A stretch of DNA of 64,000 bases from Chrysopilus asiliformis (taxonomy: Eukaryota; Arthropoda; Insecta; Diptera; Rhagionidae): contig OZ035962.1 in NCBI GenBank assembly GCA_964034945.1, forward strand, positions 93,814,784 to 93,878,783. The letters are read 5' to 3'. A program made the translations under genes and the position numbers. A model generated the notes under the pieces. That model was not told where the DNA came from, did not search any database, and was given only the letters and a program-made list of their open reading frames with translations. Below, one piece after another: positions 55,605-64,000 of the stretch; position 1 is the first letter of the stretch, and each line of letters opens with the position of its first letter.

Positions 55605-58034
55605 CTCTAATCACTTTCCAATAAAACTTCTTCCCGCACCAGTTAACTAAATTTTTTCAACCATTTAGGTGACACTAATAGAGAGATAAATCAATCCGAA
55701 ATTGATATCGCTGTGGAATTCATTAAAATGAAGTTGATAGAAAAAACTCACAACTCTTCACACACGATATGAAAAAAAAAAATAACTAATTAAATAATTC
55801 CTAGGTTTAGCGCAAAAACAGCAGAGAATCCACCACTATTCTGTTGTGTATTTATTTCTTCATTCCAAATCGTATCATTCACTTTCGATTTACATTTATC
55901 CATTTCTTCAATAATAATCCTAAGCTGTGATTTCCTATTTAAATCAATGCATTTGACAATATCAGCATTTTTTTAACTATTTTCCAAATATTTTACAATT
56001 TCAAATTAAGTAATTAAGATAAAATCTTAATACACAAAAAACCAGTAATATTCGTACTTGCACGATTTATTGGATAAAATTTCACTTGGAAACTATGCCG
56101 TGAAAACATTTTCCTCAAACAAAAACGAATTTAATTAACCGATGGAAAAACTCTTTTTCCCAACCAAATAGTAAACGAAACAAAATATATTTTCCTATAG
56201 AATATATTCCTGTTGAAAACTCCTCTGCTATTCACTGTAACTGATTGGATATTTTATAAAACTAGGTTTCAAATTGAACCTTACTCGTTTGACTGTTTGG
56301 AATGTATGAAAAACGTACCGAAAAACAATTAGAAATTGTCGGTGGTAATTTTCCGAAATCGAGAAATCCACATTTAGATAAAATCGAGAGATACTGTGCT
56401 CGAGTCCGCGCAAACAAGATGTTTATAATGTAAAGATCGAAGGCAATCTGATCAACCATTCACAGTAAATACAGAAAAAACATAAAAATCTCAGTTTCTT
56501 CTGAGACCTTTTCGTGTGTGTGCGAAGCAACAAAATTCATTCACACATGCTTCGCGAAGAAACCCATACGACAATATAAGACTAAAAGTTTGGTTTTTCT
56601 TTTTGAAAATCGCACAGCGTTAAGCGTTGGACGGAAAGAAAAAGCAACAATCGCTTCTTTCGCGGCCATCTTGGGTCTGTTCACACACATTTGCTTTTTC
56701 TCGGCAACCGGAGGCACCGCACCGCAAACGGTCTTTCCATTTCCTTTAGCCGCGATCGGTGATCTTCACTCTCGACCACCACCAGAGTTCAATCTACGCA
56801 CACATCCATCTCCTCACCCACACTGCGAATGTAACGGAATCACAAACAGTCAACATCACTAAAGAGGATTTCTTGTCGGACACGGTAAACGTATAAACCG
56901 ATTGACACTTTTTGGTCCGATCCGCTTTAATGTGGGTGCACGAGTGTGTGGTCCGTGCGATCGAAGCGTTTCTGGCACTCTACTCTCAGCCTAACTTGCT
57001 TCCAACTTCGAACTTACGCGGACGACTCAATTTTCACATTCCTATATGGCGAAATAGACAAGATTTGTTGTTCTGGAAAACTTCGAAACCCGAATTTGGG
57101 ATTGGTCAAAACTTTCCAGCCAGAACGTCAAGTTATTTCCCGGTTTTGTCTAAAATCTCTGGTAATTGTGAATATATCTGTTAACAGGATATTAGAAATT
57201 GAGATTTTAAAGGTTTTTTTGAATCAATTTTATTCAAAGGCCTTCAAAGTTAGCGAAAAAATATAGCCTTCAACTGTTCAGATAAAAACAAAATCAAAAA
57301 GTTTGAAGACCCTCGACTAACAAAGTAGGTACTTAAAAAATTGAAAAATCCCCGAATAAAAAGGTCCTTTAAAAGGATAAAATAATAGAATAAATTTAAA
57401 TAGGCTTTCCGCTCTTATCTTTAAAAAAAACTTTTAACATCTGATTGAATTTTAAGTTTTACTGCCAGCAGTTTGTATTTTTATAATGTGTTTTTTGATT
57501 CGCCATTTTTTTTCACCAATTGAAAAACGAGATCAAAATCGGTTCAGTGTATCAAAAGATGCAAGGAGAAAGGGTTTAAAACAGGGTAAGTGTGAATTCT
57601 TGGACTTAATTTCACTATTTTCAGCGGAATAGCGAAAGAATCCGAAAATTGTTAAGTGGATCAAAATATACAAGGAAAGGGAGTTTAAAATTAGGCGGGA
57701 ATGGTGAATACTAGAACCTTCCTCCCTTAATATCCAGCCCAATGCCAAAAACAGACCCGAAATCGACTAAGTGGATAAAAACCATGAAGAATTTCAATTT
57801 TAGAGAAGGACAAACAAACTAACAAACAAATTATCATCCCAAACGCATATACCCGCTCCGTTCCGTCGGAGGTTAAATAAAGTCATCAGCTGTTCAGATC
57901 CCATGGACGATATGCCACCTTCTTTTTACCAAACATCTCCGAGATTTTCTCTATAACACACAATGTTTTAAATATAAGAAACTCAAGCGATGTCCAGATC
58001 ACACTTTTTACACTCTTCTCGTAGAACGTTTAAG
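55605..58034. promoter_or_regulatory. Upstream region of ptc, shared with a divergent small gene
   Basis: The ptc promoter and leader must lie here; a plus-strand gene starts at 58035. GC rises at 56500-57100. TGTGTGGTC at 56945-56953 is one base from the Ci/Gli consensus. I see no clear TATA box. Confidence 0.5.
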
Positions 58035-58280
58035 ATGAAGCGGAGGGATTCGGATGGAACACCAACGAAGAAAGAAACGCGAAGAACAAGGTAGGCAGTG
58101 AACTGAATGAGATATCTACCACTTTGATGTCTTTATATTTTCTTCGTCAGCAGCCAGCATGAAGATGAAGACGGCAGACCATTAGAAGAAACGCTTGATT
58201 ACAAACGATGTGCTCTGGACCAATTCTTCTCATCTGTCGCAATTGTACACAGTGTTCAAGATTCGTGGTGTAGTTTGTGA
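58035..58280 (+). CDS. Small two-exon gene, 61 aa, unknown
   Basis: Exon 1 is 58035-58090 (ATG with A at -3; donor AAG|GTAGGC) and exon 2 is 58151-58280 (acceptor TTCTTCGTCAG). The phase is 2 and the joined frame ends in TGA at 58278-58280. The peptide starts MKRRDSDGTPTKKE, is charged and probably disordered in the first half, and has a helical DYKRCALDQFFSSVAIVHSV segment. AATAAA at 58425-58430 is well placed as a polyadenylation signal. It is divergent from ptc, 2.4 kb away. I do not recognise the protein. A further exon by use of GTG|GTGTAG is possible. Confidence 0.45.
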
Positions 58281-58430
58281 ACTTCCAAATGCCCGACATA
58301 ATTGTAATGCTATCAAAAGCATTGAGAAATTTTATCAAGTGTGTGATGTTAGATTCAATACTCGTACTGTTTTGCTGTGGTTGTGTGTTGCCCAGCAGCA
58401 CGTTTTCCTTTGAAATGCCGATCGAATAAA

Positions 58431-60404
58431 CTGTGTTTTACGCACGTTTTTTATTTCAAAATAAGAAAAAATCGTTAAACATGAATCCATTATAAGGTGA
58501 AGACCGGAAAAATTGGACAGATGCGACGAAGAATATTTTTTGCGAATTTAATATTAAGTTTGCCATTTTATATTTACAAAAAATTGGAATTTTAAATTCT
58601 GGACTATTCGCGTCATCTCCGCAGGACCGTTCAGTTTGAAATTTTATAATTCCCTCATCAGATTCGTGCTAAACGACCTCGAAAAACTTCGGGTAACATT
58701 TTTCAGGCTTCTAACGAGCAGGCTTCAAGTAAAAAATCGAAGTTCTAAAACTCCACCCCCGTTTACACACATAGGGGTGAAATTTCGCAAAAACCACGCC
58801 TTAGTGAGCGCCTACGTCCCAGAAAACCTACTGTGAAAATTTCATGTATCTAACTCCAGAGGTTTACGCTAAGCGTTGATGAGTCTGCCAATCAATCAGT
58901 CAGGTCAAGTCTTTATATACTCGTACAATGGATATTTTCCTAATTATTTAAACTAAATGTAGTTTGGACCCGGCTTGGACCGGCTAAAAGTGCGAGTAGA
59001 ACAAAACTTGGGAAAACAAAATTCAGTGGGTTATAAATTAGATAGCCTAAAGTAGAGCGATCCGGTCCGTGCTTTTCTTTAAAGAAAAATTTCTTCGGAA
59101 AACAATTTTCAAGAATTAACAGAAAAACAATTAATTCCAGCATGTGCAATATCTTTAGAATTCCAGCATCCAGATTAAAATCTGGATATCACCAAGTACT
59201 TAATCTTTTCAAACCAAAAATCACAAATATTTATAATGGAAAAACCAAATTAAAGCAAATTTTTAGATATTGTTTTTTTAGTAAATTTTCAGCATTCCAA
59301 GAAAAAAGATAATTTACCACGTGTCAAATGGATTGTTAAAAATCGACCTTGAGGTGCCAAAGTCAAACTAAAGCGGTAGAATTTCAAGGTATTCACTGTA
59401 AATTTGATATGAACTCCATACAGTTTCACTTTAGCTAGGGAATTTTGTAGCAGTATAGGTTTTTGATTTTAAAATTTTCCGACACAAGCCCAAGCGCAAC
59501 AAACACATACGCGCAATCAAAAATGTGTGGTAAAATACGAAGGCATCTAAGCTGATAAATAGCAGACCACCCACGTGCTTCCGCTGTCGAGGGGCAACCA
59601 ACAGAGAATTCGTCGCCAGTAAGAAATGAAGATGTAGATTGAAAATGAAGACCACTGAAGTCAAGTCGAGAGTTCGTTTCGTCTGTACCTGGAACTGCCA
59701 GCCAAATAACAATAGCAGACCTAGGTATCATGGTGCGAAGAAATTGTGTCCCTCCCAAGATAAAGTAATACCAAAAAGGACGACGAATTTAAAGGGATAC
59801 ACGAGAACCATGTTTTCGGTGTAAATTCAAATTTCAGAGTACCACCGGAATGATAGAATTTCTATAATTTAATTCAAATCAATTGTATTTGTTACCGGCC
59901 GAAGTCCTGGATAAACGCAATCAAATTAATCGCCGTGTTTGGAAATCCACAGGCAGCGGGCGGCCCTGCAAAACGCGACAGCAATTTTGCTGCAATCAAA
60001 TTAATAACTGCCATTGAATTGTGGCTATTCTTCGGAAAATTCATATTTAATGGCTTTAGCGTTAAATCATTAAAATTGAATTTGAGGCAGAAATCTTCAA
60101 CGTTTGTTCAAAAGGAATAAAGCAAATTTTTGATTGGTAGTTAATGTGTATTTTAAAATACATTTATGTTATTGGAGTAACGTTTTGTTGTAGCAAAAGT
60201 TTTTTTTATTTCAAAATTTAAAAAAACGGTTTTTTTTACTATAGAAAAACTTGAACATGTTTTGGAGTATGTATATAGCCGATAATACTAAGCTAAACCG
60301 TCATTAGTTTAAAGGATCTCTTTGGGTATTTTCAAAATACGGTTGAAATTGCAGTGTCGATAAAACCAATCCAACATAAAACTAATTTGTAGTATTAGGG
60401 GCTC
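58431..60404. other. Far upstream region of ptc, no gene
   Basis: AT-rich DNA with short unsupported frames. It contains the exact Ci/Gli-type site at 59575. Confidence 0.4.
59575..59583 (-). promoter_or_regulatory. Exact Ci/Gli consensus site
   Basis: GACCACCCA is the perfect complement of TGGGTGGTC, the consensus of Gli/Cubitus interruptus. It lies about 4 kb upstream of the ptc start codon. ptc is the classical Ci target, so the position makes sense, but one site is modest evidence. Confidence 0.45.
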
Positions 60405-60480
60405 CATAAATATGTTAAACATTTAGAGGGAGAGGGGATTTGGGGTAGTGTGACGGCAGTATTGAATCCCATACAGAATA
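60405..60480 (+). repeat. Dispersed G-rich repeat, copy 2
   Basis: GAGGGAGAGGGGATTTGGGG followed by TAGTGTGACGGCAGTATT; relatives at 48588 and 62925. Confidence 0.6.
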
Positions 60481-60734
60481 TTGCAATTCGAAAATGAAAA
60501 ATTAATGGACCCCTTTTAATTTGCATTTCAAGACTGCTCACTTAAGGATCACTCGCTTAACAGCACAAGATTTTTATAAATTTTTCAATGCAACTCCCCG
60601 TTTTTAAGAGAAAAATGGAAAAAATTGTTTCGTTTTTATAGGGAAGGGAGTAGAAATGGTACGATTTGCCATTTACGAGAAATTGCCTTTGCCATTTACG
60701 AGAATTACAACTTTTTCAAGTCTCTTTATTTTTT

Positions 60735-60995
60735 CAAAAAAAAATATTTGGAAGGTACCCGTTATAGCTATCGTTATTTTTCCAAAACTTGATAGAAAAC
60801 TACAATTTTTGTAGAACTTATTTTTAAAAAATTTCAAGTCGCTAGGTCTACGCGTTCTCGAGGTTTTTAAGATACGTAATATGGACAGACCGACAGACAG
60901 ATGCACATCCTCATAATTTCCCCTGCCGTCGTTTTCGAATCGGCCTTAGTCATGAATACAATACTTTCTCTCAATAGAAGAGGAAAGTAAAAAGA
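60735..60995 (+). repeat. Dispersed repeat ending GAGGAAAGTAAAA, copy 2
   Basis: Matches 52310-52500 over its second half, with the same terminal AGAGGAAAGTAAAAA. Also shares a CCGTTATAG.TA.CGTTA segment upstream. Confidence 0.7.
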
Positions 60996-62924
60996 CAGTG
61001 TTAAACTAAAATTGAGTGTACGTGGCTTTTTACGCGCTTGACAGTGTGTTCTCTTTTACTTATGAATTTTTTGAAACCCTTTTTTCAAAAAGTTTTTACA
61101 AATACGTACTATTATGGATACTTCTTTAAAAAAAATTGAAAAGACCGCAACCCGCATAGGAGCACGCGTTTTTCTTATTCGCTGCATGCATTTGCTCTTA
61201 AGTGGGGTTTGACTGCAACGACTCTCAGAATAATAGTCGGAGAAACGGTCCTTTATTTCAAACCTCTCTAGCTTAAATCAAAATTTCGGTTGCATGTAAA
61301 GATAGTCTCTCTTGGCCGTTTTCTATTTCTTCGCCGCCATCTTAAGCACCAAACTTTCAAAAACGTTAGCACGATGAGGAAGCGATAGACCTCCAAAGAA
61401 ATTAATACTTATTCTCATTGCTAATTGTTACCACAAAAATCATTTTTCAAATCCTTTATCGCATCTTGCGAACTCCAGCGTAGTTTTCAGTAATTTTGGA
61501 CATCTCAGATTCAGAGCATTTCCTTTGAGACTGATTTAAACAACTTTCATAGTCAATGAACCGTTAGCTCTGAGCCGTTGGCCCATTGATTGTTTAATTT
61601 CATTCCATTTCGAAGTCATTGGATCGCATCTGAAATTTTCTATCTACGATTGACCTATCCATCTTTTTATCTAATTGTAAGAGCGATTGTAATTGGATTG
61701 TTGGACAATTTAAGCAATAAAAAACATTCGCCTCCCGCCGTCCTGATCCGCTCGATCTGCTAGTTTTGGCTAGTTTTAGATATAGAATTAAAGTCGTACT
61801 ATCCATCTATCTATCTATCTGTCCATCCATCCACATCCACCGCCATTTGTGTGTCAGTTTTATGGGCTTTATTTTTGGAATTGAAAGGCAGCGGACCACC
61901 TATGACGACCGATGTCTTATTTCGTTTGCTTGGCCTTTCATAAATGTGTTTTGAATGCTGGCTTCGTAATATTTCTTCGTTTTTTTTTTTTCTTTCATTG
62001 GCTTCACTTCACTTGCTTTGCTTTGGTTCGTTTCTTTCTGTGTTTTTCATTTCTTTTGAACTTTTTTTTTGTTCGCAAAATTCACAGTGAACAGTGAACT
62101 AACCTAAACTAAACTCAATAGTCGAAATTAGATTTGAAAAAAGCGAGCGAATAATACCGTGTTTGTATATTAAATAAGGCTACTGGACTTATTTTTCACT
62201 ATACCTACTACTAGGAATATGGACTAACTTTTAAACCGCCCAAAAGTCAACCGCAGTCTCAGCTCAAAGTTGATTAAAGCAAAGAAATGGCTCCGTTCAT
62301 CTTCGTCGGAAGAGGAAAAGGGCATGAATGGATTTCTTTTGTAATGATTTTACCAGCGCGTGGGTTTATTTACCAAAATAAAGAAACCGACGATGGAAAA
62401 AAAATACACCAAATCCATTTGGATCGTCAAATTAGCATTTTATGCAAAAATCGATTATTAGTTGATCGTTAGCAGATCAAAAGGCAGTTTGTGCGCGTGC
62501 GACTTTGGCGCCAAATATGTTTTGGTTTGATTGGCTTGAAGTCGAGATGAATCTAATTTCGGACTCACTAAATGAATGTTGATCAGGTTTTCATTCAGCA
62601 GCAATGATGACCCAAATTGCACACAAACTCACCTCCACATCAATTTCCATTTCACATAAAGTTTTGCATTGGGACGAAATAACAAAAAAAAAACAACAAT
62701 CAAACCGATTAGAATGCAATCTTGTTCTCATTTTCGTTAATCGATGACATAGAATACAAATGAGAATCATATAAATTGATTTTAGATCGTTTTTCTCTTA
62801 TTCTATCTAGATTATTTTTTATTAGGCATTTTTGTCTTAAAGAACTGAATTCAAATAACGTTTTTAAAAATTTAAATATCACGGTTTTGGTTATTACACT
62901 AATTTTTTTTTACCTGTCTATATG
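60996..62924. other. Intergenic, microsatellite at 61801-61836
   Basis: ATCT/ATCC tetranucleotide repeats occupy about 61801-61836. GACCACCTA at 61894-61902 is one base from the Ci/Gli complement. No gene is supported. Confidence 0.4.
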
Positions 62925-62990
62925 GATCAGATTTAGGTAGACGGGAATTGTGCGGTAGTGTGACGGCAGTATTAAATTCAATACAAAACA
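62925..62990 (+). repeat. Dispersed G-rich repeat, copy 3
   Basis: GCGGTAGTGTGACGGCAGTATTAAATTC-type block related to 60405-60480; it abuts the inverted end of the dispersed ACCCGTATGG repeat. Confidence 0.5.
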
Positions 62991-63116
62991 TAACAAAAGC
63001 TATAATTGCCAATCTGGCAATTATTGAAAGCCCGTATGGTGATATGGCGTTGTTCGAAGTTTAATTGAACGGCGGACAGTTGTATCAAAGTTCCACTTCG
63101 AAGGCAAACTTAAGAT
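62991..63116 (-). repeat. Inverted 3' end of the ACCCGTATGG repeat
   Basis: Complement of the last ~125 bp of the copies at 30 and 38 kb (TTGCCAATCTGGCAATTATT, CCGTATGGTGATAT). It is joined head-to-head to the copy starting at 63117. Confidence 0.75.
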
Positions 63117-63780
63117 TTTTATACCCGTATGGTGAAACCAAAAGGTATATTAACTTTCCCTTGCCGTTTGTAACGCCAAGATCCCGTCATCACACACAAA
63201 AATGAATTGAGGCGTTAAAAGCTAGAGTGGACCAACCCACATGTCGAAATCGTGAATTTTTTTGTGTTTGAATCACTATTGCGAGTGAGTTTTTAGACAA
63301 AAATGTTTGGATGCACCAAAAAACGTTTCAACATTGAGTAATAAAGTCCACACACATTTTTTTTCCAAAAATTTACAGTCAATAATAGTACAAAAGTGGA
63401 AAAGCTTCAAAAACTCGATTATGTGGCTTGGGCCACTCGAGCTTTTAACGCCTCAATTATACCAGTGTGTTTAGAATGATAAAAAAAATTGATTTTCGCA
63501 TGTCCGTCCGTCTGTCCGTCCGTCCGTCCGTCTGTCTGTGGCGCGGATTGCGGGCGCACGGATTGAGCTACAGACTTGAAATTTTATGCAGATCCGTTTT
63601 TCGTAAAATGCGAAGCTAAGTTCGTTAATGGGCAAAAATGGACCATTAGGGGGGGGGGGGTACCCCCCATACGAACGAAAAGGTTTTTTGTGAATATCTA
63701 AAAAACAGTGCATTTTATCAAAAACGTGCCAGAACAAAAGTTATTTAAGATATGATTCTACATAAAACTCCCATACATGA
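63117..63780 (+). repeat. Dispersed ACCCGTATGG repeat, copy 3, with MITE inside
   Basis: Same blocks as copies 1 and 2 through CATAAAACTCCCATACAT, then it stops. It includes a G9 run at about 63651 and a CCGT/CTGT microsatellite at 63502-63540. A MITE splits it at 63209. Confidence 0.85.
63209..63454. mobile_element. MITE with GAGGCGTTAAAAGCT ends, TSD AATT
   Basis: The left end GAGGCGTTAAAAGCT is exactly mirrored at the right, with a further imperfect extension. AATT flanks both sides (63205-63208 and 63455-63458). Comparison with the uninterrupted repeat at 37.6 kb shows a clean insertion of 246 bp. Confidence 0.85.
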
Positions 63781-64000
63781 AAAAGTTGACGATACGCCTG
63801 GGCGCGGATTGATGCGCGAACGGGGGTAGAAAACGGCTTCACTATTTAACACGTTAATGATCAATGTATCACAAAAGGATTTTCACAATATCCTTTAATT
63901 TTAAACATAGTTTTGAAAAAAATGGTGGTGTATCTAGGGGTGCAAGACCCTACAATACGTTCGATCTTTCGAAAAGATTACTTCAAATTTTCGGTCCTTC
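63781..64000. other. Right edge, nothing recognised
   Basis: No gene or repeat that I can match within the window. Confidence 0.3.

Noticed and set aside
62287..62472. 61-codon ORF starting MAPFIFVGRGKG
   Set aside because: No recognisable motif, no splice signals, no polyadenylation signal nearby.

Overview
The window is nuclear DNA from an AT-rich, transposon-laden insect genome, almost certainly a fly. Two long genes read as clear orthologues of Drosophila Hedgehog-pathway proteins: the kinesin-like scaffold Costal-2 (cos) and the receptor Patched (ptc). Most genes are split by GT-AG introns, so reading frames only make sense after joining exons. The species is not identifiable; non-drosophilid Diptera is my best inference.

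Left part (1-20.8 kb): accessory DNA. The first 8.3 kb holds tandem cassettes of an unrecognised two-component family: a ~127-residue ORF A and a ~430-residue ORF B with weak resemblance to P-element/THAP9-type transposases. The cassettes are partly pseudogenised, and a diverged B relic lies at 35-36 kb. Then come a TIR element carrying three in-phase coding exons (8.9-10.6 kb), a mariner fossil, a two-exon ubiquitin-protease-like gene split by a solo LTR, a piggyBac-type MITE, a 76-bp near-perfect palindrome and a FLYWCH/MULE transposase gene split by two solo LTRs. Five of the LTR insertions have exact 4-bp target-site duplications.

Middle part (20.8-39.7 kb): conserved genes. cos (minus, 4 exons) is head-to-head with DHX15/Prp43 (plus, 6 exons, complete). 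DHX15 intron 3 is a 5.1-kb transposon nest (hAT-Buster element holding other elements, a deleted mariner, several MITEs). After the B relic comes glyoxalase I (Glo1, minus, 6 exons, complete).

Right part (39.7-64 kb): ptc (minus, 7 exons, 1,253 residues, 8.9-kb first intron), its upstream region with one exact Ci/Gli-type consensus site, a small unrecognised two-exon plus-strand gene, and dispersed repeats. cos and ptc act in one pathway: Ptc restrains Smoothened, and Cos2 scaffolds the complex that processes Ci, which in turn activates ptc. Their closeness here is notable because in Drosophila they lie well apart on the same chromosome arm. DHX15 (spliceosome and ribosome helicase) and Glo1 (methylglyoxal detoxification) are unrelated housekeeping neighbours.
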